Positions 10,007 to 21,480 of a DNA stretch of 64,000 nucleotides are shown here, in pieces. Within the stretch, counting starts at the first letter, position 1. Every line of letters begins with the position of its first letter. The notes below the pieces were generated by a model. The model searched no databases. It was not told the DNA's origin and saw only the letters and a list, made by a program, of their open reading frames with translations. The position numbers and the translations under genes are program-made. The DNA comes from Typha latifolia (taxonomy: Eukaryota > Streptophyta > Magnoliopsida > Poales > Typhaceae), in NCBI GenBank assembly GCA_019914945.1, contig CM034108.1:6644001-6708000 (forward strand), given 5' to 3'.

Positions 10007-11056
10007 ATGCTTAGAAAAGCTGCAGTTTCCAAGAAACCTAGGCCGCCATCGTCACCTACTTCGGCTCCAAAGTTTTCTACTTCAACGGCTGCCACGCGAT
10101 ACAAACATAATTTTGGGACCCGTCCTGTTATCTGTGAACGACCCGTGGTCATTTCCGATTTTTCTTCTTTGGGGATAGAACAAATATTTATTGAGCGAGG
10201 ATGGTTATCGATGTGTCGGATGAGCGGCACTGCTTCTGTGGAAGTTGTTCGAGAATTTTTTTGTAATGCCATAGTTTTAAAACGCTGTATTCGTTCTACT
10301 GTTCGTGGGGTGTCTGTATACTTGGACTCAGGTGTTATTCACGCTGAACTTCGTCTTCCTGATGGTGAGTTTCAGTACCCCACGTCTGCTCCACTTCCTG
10401 ATGTCGATGAATATGCTGGCAATGTACTGATCAAAGGGGAACGTTGGAAGGGAAATATGATGCCGCATGCGAAGCTGACACCAGTAGCTCGCATGCTTCA
10501 CCTGTTTTGTCTGTACAACGTCACCCCCAAGACTCGACATTCTAGTATTAGTCTGGATCGTGCATTCCTTCTTCATGCAATGTTAACTGGAGTCTCTGTT
10601 GATTTGACTGTGGTGATCTATGACTCTATTCTCACAGCTGCCTAAAAAGAAGCACCTCGTGAGGGGTTACCATTTGGTATCTTTATTTCAAATTTGTGCA
10701 CTCAGAGTGGGGTGCGTGTGGATGCTTCGGAACCTTCCGTTACTTCGCACAAACCGTTGGATCGAGTTACACTTAAGCGGAGTCAAGCTCACGACCAGTT
10801 GTCTCCTCTCAAGTCGTCCTCTTCCGCCGCTGGTCGCTCATCGCACCTCGATAATTCTGATGATAGCTCTGACGGTGACACATCTCACTCTGAGGGGGAG
10901 TTACCACAGTACTCTGACCGTTTCGATTAGCTTAGTACTCAAGTGCAGGATCTCCATTCGGCAGTGAATGATTTACGAGTTGAGCAAGCTCGTCAGGGGA
11001 TTGTACTTGACTCTGTGTTAACGATTCTTCATCGTCAGTTTCCTCCGAGTTCCTAG
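10007..11056 (+). pseudogene. Copia-1 accessory ORF in env position (349 codons, two in-frame stops)
   Basis: The frame from ATG 10007 to TAG 11054-11056 stays open except for a TAA at 10643 and a TAG at 10928, both CAG in Copia-2. The N-terminus is basic and Ser/Pro-rich (MLRKAAVSKKPRPP). Residues about 45-190 resemble the plant domain Pfam calls 'putative plant transposon protein' (VVREFF..; RGVSVYLDSG; LPDGEFQYP). A Ser/Asp-rich acidic linker follows, then a C-terminal coiled coil (LSTQVQDLHSAVNDLR). There is no signal peptide or membrane segment, so it is not an obvious envelope protein. It lies between pol and the PPT behind its own promoter-like module. Function unknown. Confidence 0.75.
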
Positions 11057-11393
11057 TCTTTGGCATTTGTGGCAAAAAGGGGGAGAGTGTCTAGGTGTGA
11101 AGGGGGGCATGGCAATAGGGGGAGTTTGTTTAGAGTCTTTCTGTCTTTCTAATGTTGCTTATAACTTTGCTTGGAGAAATTGTGAACTTTGTCTGTTTAA
11201 GTACTTTTGAACTTATGCTCCATTGACAACTTGTATTTGGACTGTTTATTCATTTCAAGTTATTTTCACTTGATCTTGGATCGGTATATGTTTATTTGCA
11301 GGGATTGATGTGCAAAATATTCTAGTCTTGTTGATTGCTCAATTTGAAGTCTGTGTAATATCTTGTAACCTCGGTGTTTTGTCACAAATTGCC
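11057..11393 (+). other. Copia-1 3' untranslated segment
   Basis: Non-coding and AT-rich, with two 'gggggag' runs near 11080 and 11115. It links the accessory ORF to the polypurine tract. Confidence 0.6.
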
Positions 11394-11405
11394 AAAGGGG
11401 GAGAT
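11394..11405 (+). other. Polypurine tract of Copia-1
   Basis: AAAGGGGGAGAT lies directly before the 3' LTR start TGTTAGG, the expected plus-strand primer position. Confidence 0.9.
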
Positions 11406-12485
11406 TGTTAGGTTTTTATTTGTTGGCAATTGTGTACAAAATATTCTAAGTGTATTTTTTCATGTATATGAGCTTTACACAAGTCTAGAATATCTCTAGT
11501 TTGAAGTATTGCAAGATTATTGGAGAAAAGCCGTCGAGTTCACACCGCGTTCACAAACGCGTTCGAACGCGGGTACTGCATTCACACAGACAGAGAGCCG
11601 CGTTCACAAACGCGTTCGAACGCGGGTACTGTATTCACAAAGACAGAGAGCCGCGTTCACAAACGCGTTCAAACGCAGGTACTGACTTCACACAGATTGA
11701 GAGCCGCGTTCACAAACGCGTTTGAACGCGGGTACTGCGTTCACACAGATAGAGAGCCACGTTTACAAACGCGTTCGAACGCGGGTACTGCGTTCACACA
11801 GACCGAGAGCTATGTTCACAAACGTGTTCGAATGCAACCTGAAGAATTCAAGTTGTCGCGTTCGAACGCACTCGAGCCCGTTCGAACGCACCTGAGATCA
11901 AGACATGCCGTTCGAACGCACCCGGGCCGCGTTCGAACGCACCAACGAAGTTTGATAGAATTGGACTTTCGTGAGTACGGATAAGACTTGAATTTGGCTC
12001 TATCTTGGAGATCATATATAGGGATTGTGATGCCCTATCTTGAGGGTGGTTGAAAAAGCATTATTGAAGGAGACTTCCTGAGGCTACATCGGTTCTTCAA
12101 CTATCAAGGTTCCTCTCATCTACAAAACTTAATCTTTCGTCTTAAGGGCTATCTAGACGAAAAATCAATCTCAAGGGTTACTGAGGTTAGACTTCAATCA
12201 CGAGAAGTAGTGAATCGTGGGTTCTAGCGAGCAAGACTAAGAGAAACAAAGTCGTTTGGATCGACGGGTTGTTTTGTGAGTCAGTCTTGTAACTGCTACT
12301 ATTCTAGTGATTGATTTTGATCCGAGTTTGGATCCGTGATTTTTTCCCGTTCAGGTTTTTCCACGTTAAAATCTAGGCGTTCATCTCTGCTTTCGTTACT
12401 AATATTTCTACAGACTTTTACTTAAGCGAACGAGTGATATCATTGCTTAGTATTTAGATACATACTTGTGTCTAGAGCTTTTTGA
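11406..12485 (+). repeat. Copia-1 3' LTR (1080 bp)
   Basis: Starts TGTTAGG; the terminal CA has become GA. It has five and a part 53-bp units (11545-11838), one more than the 5' LTR, and the roughly 30-bp block lost from the 5' LTR. TATATA is at about 12015-12020. The target duplication GAGTG follows. Confidence 0.95.
11545..11838 (+). repeat. 53-bp tandem palindrome repeats of 3' LTR
   Basis: Five full units and a part sixth. Perfect palindromes occur near 11560, 11612 and 11770, with two more outside the array near 11858 and 11931. Unit number differs in all four pairings of the window's Copia LTRs except one: 4, 5, 3, 4. Confidence 0.9.
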
Positions 12486-13203
12486 GAGTGTGTCCAATAC
12501 CAATCCGGACCAGATACCGTTCCAGCCATCACATCACATACACATGTATTTTTATAATTTCTTATACATGATAGATTATATGCATATATCTAGAAATGCA
12601 ACAGATCACACAACTCAAGAATTTAGGTGGTAAAGAAGCCAAGAGAAAAATGATGTAATACAGACTCCAACCATGTATCTAACACATGCCTACTCCTGCT
12701 AGTCTATCACATGCACACTCATACTAGAGATCATCTCGATATAAAATCATAATAGTATAATCATCTCCAATTATCTCTATATATCACTAATGTACTCATA
12801 TCCCAGATCAACCTAATCAAATACATGATAAAAATATGCTTAACTAAAATCATCTCTATATAAAATCATATAATCATGCTTGAGGCCAAAACATGCATAT
12901 ACATAATTATATAATATATCCTAATTTGAGAAAGGCATCTAAGGGTTAAGAGTACTCACAGTCTGATTAGAAGACCCAATACACATATCCCTCCCGTCCA
13001 TCGATCAATCGTCATAAATCACTAGCAAAGTCCATGAGGTCTCAAATAAGGGGGTTGGGATCTGAAAATGTTTAAGTAATATAAAGTTAGATATTATCCA
13101 ATTGGGATCCGTTTGTGTAACATTTGATGATTTATTAGGTTTAGAATTTCTTTTTTTATTCTTATTAAATGATTTGATCTATATCATATATTTAATTATA
13201 ATA
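12486..13203 (-). mobile_element. Tekay/Del-like LTR, outer part, continuing from 1980
   Basis: Continues the minus LTR on the far side of Copia-1 ('tgtccaataccaatccgg' matches the reverse complement of the solo LTR near 23020) through to the 'ggtctcaaataagggg' landmark. It is cut by the G1 integrase fragment at about 13203. Confidence 0.85.
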
Positions 13204-13470
13204 ATATTAATATTTGCTCAGCCTATCCATCACAACTAACACCATCGATTGGCCTCGAACCTCAGGCAGCCCTTCGATGAAGTCCATGGAGATGTCCTCC
13301 CAAATTTGCTTTGGTATAGGCAGTGGTTGCAACAGCCTACTTAGTTTGAACATCTCTGATTTGACTCGTTGGCAGATTTGGCATTCACGCACATATTTCT
13401 TCACGTCTGACTTCATCGCTGTCCATGTACAGCTTTGGGCTAGCCACTTATAGATACGTAAGACCCCTTC
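13204..13470 (-). pseudogene. G1 gypsy integrase fragment
   Basis: Minus-strand translation gives the integrase zinc finger end (YVRECQICQRVKSEMF) and the start of the catalytic core (WEDISMDFIEGLP, first catalytic Asp; VLVVMDRLSKY). It ends at a stop created at the junction with the LTR at 13203, so the rest of integrase and the 3' part of the element are missing. Confidence 0.9.
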
Positions 13471-13951
13471 ATAGCCTGCTAAAGGGTATCATGGAAGTGT
13501 GCCATCAATAGTCTTTGTAGCTCTTTGTCCGCGGGTACCTTGATCCGCCCGGGCTCGAGTACCAACCCGTCGCGCTCCTCGTGCTCAGGGTGGCTCAATG
13601 GGTTCTCTCTCAGCTCCTCCATGAGTCGATCAGATCACTATCCTTTGTGCTAGCTCTCCACAGATCTGAGAAAAAAGAGAAAGTGGGTGCTGAGAAAGAA
13701 GCGAGCTCACTTACGTCCCCTACGCTTCGAAGTTCAAACAGCGGTTGCAATGCTAGTTCTTGCTGCGGTTGATTTCCATCTAGTAGCACTCTCTGATCAT
13801 TCTTCAAAAATGTCAGCGTGAGGTTTGTAAAGTCAAATATCACGGTCCCCAAGCTTCGAAGCCATTGAGTCCCCAAGATAATGTCAGCACCTCTCAAGGC
13901 CAACGGATAAAGATCAAATGTGAAAATTTGGCTTTGCACCTTCAACTCCAC
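13471..13951 (-). pseudogene. G1 pre-RT region fused to post-RNase H linker (RT and RNase H deleted)
   Basis: Read on minus, it begins with the protease C-terminal part (DLYPLALRGADIILGTQWL), continues into the spacer before RT, then at about 13720 jumps to a linker (ASFSAPTFSFF..) that in the plus-strand G2 copy at 29340-29400 lies after RNase H. An internal deletion of RT and RNase H is the simplest reading. Confidence 0.8.
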
Positions 13952-14304
13952 ACCTCCACAAATAAAATATGCTCGTAGGTGGTGCCATCTCCAATCGTCA
14001 CATCGAACCCGTCTTTGGGTTCGGACTCGAGTCCAATCTTCCTAAGAAGCCTCTTGTCAATAAAGTTGTGGGTGGACTCATTGTCGATCAAGATTCTCAC
14101 TGTGGTTTTCTTGACTACACCGTTCACTTGCAAAGTCTTTGGCGCAGTTATTCCAGAATAGGCGTGGAGGGAGATTTCGGCCATCATGTCCTCCATGGGT
14201 TGCTCCTCGGCTACTCCTCCTTGCTGTCCAGCCATGCCCTCATCTTCAGCTGCAATCTCATCCTCTGCCTCCTCCAACCTATCTATTAGCATCACCGATC
14301 CCAT
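13942..14304 (-). pseudogene. G1 gypsy aspartic protease, active site altered
   Basis: Retropepsin-like domain. The active-site motif reads LIDNESTHNFID where the sister copy at 55483-55803 has DTG and G2 has DSG, so this copy lost the catalytic Gly. It follows the gag zinc-knuckle region without a stop in the ancestral frame. Confidence 0.85.
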
Positions 14305-15559
14305 CAGTTTAGTACAAACTTCTCATCACAGCGAAAGCATATGCCTTTGGCTCTGCGCTCCTCCACTTGAGTTGGTGCGAGTGCTCAACTCGGACCTCTA
14401 CGTGCATACTTTACATCTTGGGAGGGCTTTAGGGGTGCTCGAGGAGGCACCATTGTAGCAGCGGCTCTTGGTACGTCGGTAACATTTCTTGGTGCTATGG
14501 TAGGACAAATCGGATTGTGGCTTTCTTGGCTCGTCTAGTTCTGTTTGAGGTGTAACTTCATGGCTCGATGTTTGTCTTCCATGAGTACTGCATCTTCGAA
14601 GGCCTCCTTTAAGATTCTAGGCCTTAAAGCCCTCACGTCGGCTTGTATGTTTTCCCACAGCCCGGAGATGAAGGTGTTGTGAAGTTGTTGATCCATCCAT
14701 GGAGGTTGGCATCGGCTACTTATCCTCTCAAATTCTTCTTGGTATGCCCCAACCGTGGTCCTTTGCACTGTTTGTGAGAGGAGAGTATCGAAGTCGTCAT
14801 ACAGTGACGCTCCAAATTGTCGTGTGATATTGGTACAGAAATCGGCCCAACTTTCAATCATCTCATGGGTATTGGCAGCTCGAAACCAATGAAGTGCCGC
14901 ATCTTCAAGGTGAAAGCTCACAAGCGCCACCTTATATTCTTCCATTGTACCCTAGTATGCGAAGAATTATTCCGCCCTATATAACCAATTGATCGGGTCA
15001 CCACCTTTGAAGTTGCGAAATTCGAGATGCACGATTTGCCCATGGATACCATTGTCTCGATCCAGATCATATCCAAGTTGACGCTATTCCGGTTTTGGTT
15101 AACTTGACGCTATTCCGGTTTGTATTGCCTCGCCCAAGGATCTAGATCTCCAAGATAATTTCCATTTTGGTTCACTTGTTGGATGGGCTCACCCGCAACT
15201 TGGCCTGGTGGAACCATCCTTGCTTGTCTCTGCCCATAGGGTGGTGGCAGCAGAGGTTCTTGTTGGTGCAAATTCTGAATTGGTGGCGGCGGGTTCATGG
15301 GGGTGGACTCGCGTCGTGAGGTCATTGGTGCATTTCCGTTCACCATGGCTTCTCTTGTCGCCCGTATTTCCTACATCATCTCCATCGTCATCTAGTTATT
15401 GATGACCATTTGCTCGGAAAGAGACCCAATCATGGCTTGAATGCTAGGCTCTTCGGTGTTTAGATTTGGTCGGTCGGTTCCGCGAGTAGAAGTTCCCGTA
15501 GCCGTCTCCCCCTCCTCTATTGGAGAGATCTCTTCCTCCTCATTTTGCCGTGCAGCCAT
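14305..15559 (-). pseudogene. G1 gypsy gag (broken)
   Basis: ATG at 15559 (MAARQNEEEEI) opens a chromovirus-type gag. A Pro/Gln-rich segment (15110-15346) is followed by the retrotransposon gag domain (YKVALVSFHLEDAALHWFR, then AYQEEFERISSRCQPPW) at 14535-14945, and a degraded CCHC knuckle (CFRCDEKF) near 14330. Stops and frameshifts occur near 15400, 15115 and 14530. The related copies are at 52515-53872 and 55804-57125. Confidence 0.9.
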
Positions 15560-15600
15560 AGCTCTGGCGGTGTCATCAGAAGTGCGTGTCCGAGAAACGA

Positions 15601-15614
15601 TGGCTCTAATACCA
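15601..15614 (-). other. Primer-binding site of G1 element
   Basis: GGCTCTAATACCA on + is the complement of TGGTATTAGAGCC, an initiator-Met-tRNA-type PBS with one change, next to the LTR. Confidence 0.8.
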
Positions 15615-15618
15615 CTAT

Positions 15619-16402
15619 TGGTACAATCTCCCCCTTAGGATAAGGGTTTATCTTTCCCATTTTCATATCTGGACAAAATCTGACATAGAACTTTGGAAAT
15701 GGATCTCGGAAGATGCAGCCATCGGATCAATGTGAAATTTTGATATGTTCTAGCCCTAGAAAAGAGCTTTCCAAAGTTGTATCATCCAAGAAGTAGATGA
15801 ATATTAGGGAGTCTGTCTATGGATCCGTGGATAGAGGCACGAGATCATAGGTGATGATTGATGGTGGTAGACCGGCAGTAGTGGGGTGGCACCAGTGAGT
15901 AAGTGGGGGTGGAAGGATTATGGATGATGGAAGGGGTTAGGGCAAGGTAATAGATAGATTGGAAAAAAGAGGAGAGGGCCGCCCCTAAGGAACTAGGGTG
16001 AGTGGCCAGTCGAGGGAGGCTAGAAGCGACGGTGCCGGGGAACGAGAGAATGAGAGAGAGAGAAGAAGAAGAAGACTAGGGCAAAACCCAATTCATTCAA
16101 TAATGATTCCTTGGTTGCCATCCACACCTTTAGAGGCTAACCAAATAATTTAAAAATTGCAATTATTAACCCTAGAAATAGTGGATTTTCGCCGACCGTG
16201 TTCGAACGTATATTTTTATTCTCTTGTATTTGTGAACCTAATGCAGGCGTTCGCAAGCACGTTCAAATGCACACCAATCGCGTTCGAACACGACATATAG
16301 AAAACTTTTTTTTTTCTAAAATAGACACTAAAACAAGAATAAAAGACGCCCCTAAAGTGTTTTCATGCTCGAGATGACATCAATGAAGCCCAAATCGTAC
16401 TA
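15619..16402 (-). repeat. G1 gypsy 5' LTR (about 784 bp)
   Basis: Bounded on minus by degraded forms of TGATACGATT and GGGGAGATCGTATCA. Decayed GTTCGAACG motifs lie near 16196-16290, and a TATA-like 'cctctaaaggtgtgg' (minus) near 16120-16135. Homologous LTRs are at 34130-34774 and 53932-54829. Confidence 0.85.
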
Positions 16403-18240
16403 GACTACTATACACCACATCTTCTACCCGGCCTCATAATCCTGTCTAAAAGCTCAATGATACTAATCTAGTTGATAAAATGTACATGCAATACCATACA
16501 TATCAATAATCAAACATATAGCTAACCCTCACATATAGTGATATATCTATATATATATATATATATATATATATCATGTAAGTAGCCCTCTCATATAGCC
16601 AGTAATATATCATAAGCTAACTCTCGCTTATAGCGAGCAATGTAACATATAGCTAACCCTTGTACATAATGAGCAATATAATCAGTATTTGATCCTGTGT
16701 TTTCTAGCAACTATCCTATTAATGAGATTTCATAATTTTCTTCTAAATAATAGACTATATGTATCTATCTAGTACTATAACATATTATGCAACTCAAGAA
16801 TTTAAGTGATAGAGAAGTCAAAGGAAATTATGAAAGATATGATGTCATGTATTCTCTAATCATATATCCATTGTATACATATTAATACTAGAGATCAACT
16901 CGATAGATAAAATATTAATAATATATCTATCTTCAATCATTTCTGTATCATCTGCATACTTATGTTCGAGATCACCTAACGATTGAATGATAAATAATAT
17001 GCTCATCTTTAATCCTCTCTAAAAAAAATATTAGGTATTGTTCCTTTCTTTTAGCGATTCATACATTAAGACAAAAGTCTTTTCCTTTAATACATGGAAC
17101 TTCAATAGCAGCTAAAACATATTTATGAAAAAGATGAATAAACTAGTTTGCTTAAGATTTATTATTTATACATCTTTGATAGATTGTTTGAGAAGATTAA
17201 TCATGCATATATGATCATATAATTATACTGAAAGCTAAAACAAAATGCATACATATAAATATATAAAATATCCTAATTTAGAAAAGCTGCCTAGAGAATA
17301 AAACTACTCACATGATCATAGAGCACTCGAAATATATTTTTTCTATCCATCAAACGTCAACTCATCACTAGTAGAGTCTACGGGGTCTCAAATAAGAGGT
17401 TTGAAATCTGAAAATATTTGGGTAGTATGAGGTTAGTTGTATATCCAATTTTAGAGTAATTGGATATTACTCTATAATTATAGAGTAAGCATATAATAGT
17501 TATTTTCTTTATATAAAAAGATATAGTGGCAAAATATATATAATAATAAATAAAATATAAGTATACATAAAATATAATTATCATTATTTTGTGATTCTTA
17601 CCCTTGCTTGACTAATTAGAAATTACATATAAAATAGTCTTTACTTAATCCTGGAAAATTACATATATATATTGATGTGCAAATGATTATAAATACAATT
17701 AAATTATAATCATACTATTTACACTAAGCTAATAAATGTGTTAGTGAGTATATATTATTAAAATAATAAACTATACAAATAATCTAATTTATATTAACTA
17801 AAGAAGTTAAAATACATAAATAGAAGAAATGAAAACAAGGGAAAATCCCCCTGCTATAGTGCTAGGCCAAGCCTTGCACTGTAGTTATTAGAGAAAAATA
17901 AGAGAACGAAGAGAGGAAGAAAAAGAAGATAAGGAGAAGAAGAAAGGGAAGGGAGAGGGATGGGGAGCTAGGCCAACGTGGAGAAGTCCGTCCACTACTG
18001 CTTAGCTGGTGGCTCTATTCTTAAGGAACCCGAGCCGGAGAGAGGATGAAAGAGAGTTAAGAAGAGAGAAGAAAGGAGGGGAGAAGGGGAAAAGGGTTCA
18101 CTTACGGGGTATTATAGTCGGTGGCATTAGCACCAGTCTAAGGTGGTCAACGGCGGCGGTAGCAAATGAGAGAGAGAGCTATGAGAGAAAAAGAGAGAAA
18201 TAGAGAGAAAAAGGAGGTGGTTGTTATGAACCAGCCATGA
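16403..18240 (-). mobile_element. Degenerate Tekay/Del-like LTR
   Basis: It shares, in order, the minus-strand landmarks of the other Tekay-like LTRs ('caactcaagaatttaa', 'tactcaca', 'ggtctcaaataagagg', 'gtgctaggccaagcc', GA-rich end). A block at about 17036-17170 has no counterpart in the other copies and may be a small insertion. No terminal motifs or target duplication were found. An (AT)n tract lies at its left side. Confidence 0.65.
16550..16574. repeat. (AT)n microsatellite
   Basis: Uninterrupted alternating AT of about 25 bp. Confidence 0.9.
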
Positions 18241-19380
18241 GTGCGAACATAACTCTAACTGAGTTCGGCATATAAAAGTGGTCAGGGGCATTTACGTCTT
18301 TTCTCTAAACTAGTTATCTATTTATATTTATTCTTGCATTTTTTTAGTTGCTTTTGCTTTTAGACCTATGTTTGGAGTATTTGCTTTCTAGTCCTTCCCT
18401 TATGTGTATTAGTCATTGCTTATGTGGATTAGTGGACTCGAGTCTGTTTGATCTGGCTAATCAAGTCAGGTTCATGTTTAATTCTTTATTAGAGTTATAA
18501 TCGGTTAGGCCTAGAGCCTAATATTTGATTGATGTATTAGGGCTGGTTTGAGTTAGTTAGACCTAAGCCAAAGTTGGCTAGGTCGACCAAGTCGATTAAA
18601 GTTTGGCAACCACCAAATATATTTCTGTGTACACCTAAAGATAATTGATTAGAAATTTGGTTCAAGTCGGTATGACCTAAGCTAGCCTAGTTGGCTTGAC
18701 CTAGTCTTGGTGTGCTCCTAATGAGGATTATCGAATAAATTGAATTTTGACCTAACTCTATCTCCCTCGCTCTCTCCCTCGCGTGTGCTTCTCTCTCACG
18801 TCAAGCCTTGTCCCCACCATAGCCACCACCATTGCTGTTATTCCCTTTACATCTAACCACCTCCTCTCATCCCTGAGAGTCAAGACACTTCTGCTCCCTC
18901 ATCTTGCTTTAGACTATTTGTTGCCACCACAACCATTTTACTACCTTCCATAACCCTAACCCTAATCGAATCCCCATTTCCACCTTCTATGTCGATCTTG
19001 CCACCACTGACCTTTCATTATTTTATCAGCCATAATTTTTGATGTAGCTATCCAAACAATGAGATTCAGGTTGCGTTGAATTCCTGACTTCTAGAGGAAT
19101 ACCACATCTGAATCTTAGATCTTTTCAATGATTAGATCGATTAGTATTGCCATCCAAAATTTTAACTCTAGATCTGTCTAGAACCGCTATTATGATTGGA
19201 TCCATCTATACCGAGGGTGATCGTAACAACGGTGGGGCACTATGGAGATGGGGTCCATTCTGCTAGTTGGCCAGTGGCTAGGGTCGCCTGTGCCCCCACA
19301 CACTCTCACACTACATGGGCACCAGACCAACTAAGTCACGCCATGCAAATATTTTTTATTTTATTTATTTATTTTAGGGG
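18241..19380. other. Unclassified repeat-like sequence
   Basis: No credible reading frame. An AT-rich half (18300-18700) is followed by a C/T-rich half (18760-18960) that looks like a leader region of an LTR or gene. Weak likeness to 290-780. No termini seen. Confidence 0.35.
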
Positions 19381-20150
19381 TTGGTTTGGAGTATCCACGT
19401 TGCTCCTAAGACTAAGACCTTTGTGTGGAAGGTGTCTTGGAATCGCCTACCTTCTAAAGATTCTCCTACGCAAATTCCACCAAGTCCTAATGAAGATCGC
19501 CCCTCTTCGTCATCAGTCAATGGAACATATCACCCATATCTTGTGGCCCTTGCAATCTGTGTTGCGGTAGGGAATCTGCTCACCCCAAGCCTTCCTCTAG
19601 CTGAGTAGTGCACTTAAACTAGCTTAGCCAAGATTGTACTGTGGCTACTGGTGATGATACGTCGTATGCAAGCCATACCTAGATGCCACCCTAAAATTTG
19701 GAAGAGAAGAAACAATGCCTTGTTTAGAAATTCAGTAGAGGATCCAGGTGTCCAAGCTAGGAGGGAAGTTTGCTTGGCTAGGAAAAACCTAAAGCAGAAT
19801 GTTACCTCCTTGGAGCATCCCTCTGATTAAATGGATCAACTAGGAACCCGTTCCACTTAATTTTGTTTGTCAAAATCAACACAGATGACTCTTTTGACCC
19901 GTCTACTGACACTGCTGGGGCGGGTTTCATTGTTAGAGGCCCCAATGGCTCTCCTACCTTTATTACTCGCATCATTTTAGAATCGGATTGTGAGGTTCTT
20001 GTCACGCTTCTTTATGGTGGGCAGGGAACCAACATGGCATATCTACAACTTGATAGAAGATACTCTACATCTGCTCCAATTTTTTTGAGGAGGCTGTGAT
20101 CCAACACACCTAGGTCTGATAGCTGTTTTTTTTTTCTGAGGATTGTATGC
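19381..20150 (+). pseudogene. L1-like LINE ORF2 tail (zf-RVT and RNase H-like remnants)
   Basis: 19381-19470 translates to VWSIHVAPKTKTFVWKV followed by SWNRLPSKDS, the zf-RVT signature downstream of plant LINE reverse transcriptases. Further on, KIWKRRNNALFRNSV (near 19690) and an RNase H-like segment (VKINTDDSFDPS..AGAGFIVRGPNG..LESDCEVLVTLL, 19863-20040) complete the usual ORF2 C-terminus. Several frames are used and the cysteine-rich block is missing, so it is a decayed 5'-truncated copy. Confidence 0.85.
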
Positions 20151-21480
20151 ATTACCCTAAAGAACTGATATATCTTTTGCACTTAGATGTTTCTGGGGCT
20201 GCGAAGCCCCCATGATGTGTAACTAGCTGCGCCAAATCATAGGTCAAACAATATTAACTGATTTAGTTCCTTCAATGAGTTTTCTCGATCATTTTTATTT
20301 GCTCAGTGCAATGAAATAATAAATAAAAGATACAACTTTATACATCGATTGGTAGAAAAAATTAGGTGGCATAGATCGCAATATATGCAGATACAGCTAG
20401 GCAAATGTGACGCCATGCACGTTCGTTTATCATGTGGAGGATGAGAAAATATGGATTGTGTGGACGATAGCCTACTTTAATTAATTTGAGAAAACTTCTA
20501 TGTTAATGTTATCCGATCACGTGAAGAATTGAAATTTTATATATTAGTTGTCACCATCTTTGATCTAAAAATCCTTCAACAAAGAGAATTTGGATATAAT
20601 TAAATCATGTTTTCTATTGGAATATTATTATTATTTCTTTAAAAGATATACATACCTGAGTAAAGAATTCGGTAACTTATTATTAATCTTGGCTCTGCTT
20701 AGGATCCGCAGTGATGATATGAAAAAGAAATGCTTAATTATTGCCATTGCTAACAAGTCGTTAGCATATATGACAACACCCACCACCAATTTTGAGACTG
20801 TCGGTGCGAAGGTTGAGCTATCTTGTCACTTTATCAGATTAATTGCAAATGATAGAGAGAGAGAGAGAGAGAGAGGGCAATGAGCCTAAAACAAGAAAAA
20901 ATGGACAAAAAAGAAAGGAGGTGATAATGACATCATTGAGATGTTAATAAGTGTTAAATGAATGATATGCATTTGGTTTACTACTTAATAATTTAAATTT
21001 TTTTTGTCAACCAATTATCTAACATTATATTATATTCTAGTTTTCTAGGGGTCTAGAATTTAAACCTAGTTTATAAGTGAAAGCGTATATTAAAGGTATA
21101 ATATATATTATTAATTTATTATTTAACAACTTAAATTTTTGAATGAACTGATTATCTAATAAGATTACTATAAAAGAATATGTTTTGTTACGTAAATCCA
21201 TTAAAATTTTCTTATTTGTATATGTACTCTTCGGAATATCATATTTGTCTGAATACCTTATGTTGGATTAGGTCTTCTTATAATGAGTCCTACTTTGGAA
21301 TCTTAGTTCATCCAAGTTCTTAGATTTTCTAGTTGAATTAGGAGAAAAAAAGATATCTCTAATTTGATTGGGAGAAAGATATAGTGATATGACTCGATCA
21401 GATTGGATCCACTCGTGACATTGAGTTCATTGGGATGAGCTTATTTATCTAGTTTAATTTTTGCTTAAGAAAATAAGGCT
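20151..21480. other. AT-rich intergenic or old repeat, no gene
   Basis: No reading frame of note. Two related phrases of about 50 bp ('acttaataatttaaatttt...attatctaac', near 20980 and 21115) suggest a small tandem duplication of an old repeat. Confidence 0.5.
20854..20876. repeat. (GA)n microsatellite
   Basis: About 23 bp of uninterrupted GA. Confidence 0.9.

Larger units (their letters stand above)
1981..12485 (+). mobile_element. Copia-1: full-length SIRE-like Ty1/copia retrotransposon
   Basis: A 10.5-kb element bounded by two LTRs that start TGTTAGG. It has a 5-bp target duplication, GAGTA (1976-1980) and GAGTG (12486-12490), differing by one base. The interrupted LTR is restored to collinearity when the element is removed, which confirms the ends. 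Internal order is PBS, gag, protease, integrase, RT, RNase H, a long spacer, an extra ORF in the env position, PPT. This order, the large size and the iMet-type PBS fit the SIRE/Maximus lineage. The coding regions carry many stops and frameshifts, so the copy is dead. A Mutator-like element sits in the spacer. Copia-2 at 36044-45822 is a close relative in opposite orientation. Confidence 0.95.

Noticed and set aside
10328..10576. Antisense frame in the accessory ORF
   Set aside because: Overlaps the conserved sense frame; the sense frame is supported by two copies.
11545..11838. CRISPR-like array
   Set aside because: Repeats are contiguous without unique spacers and lie in a plant LTR.
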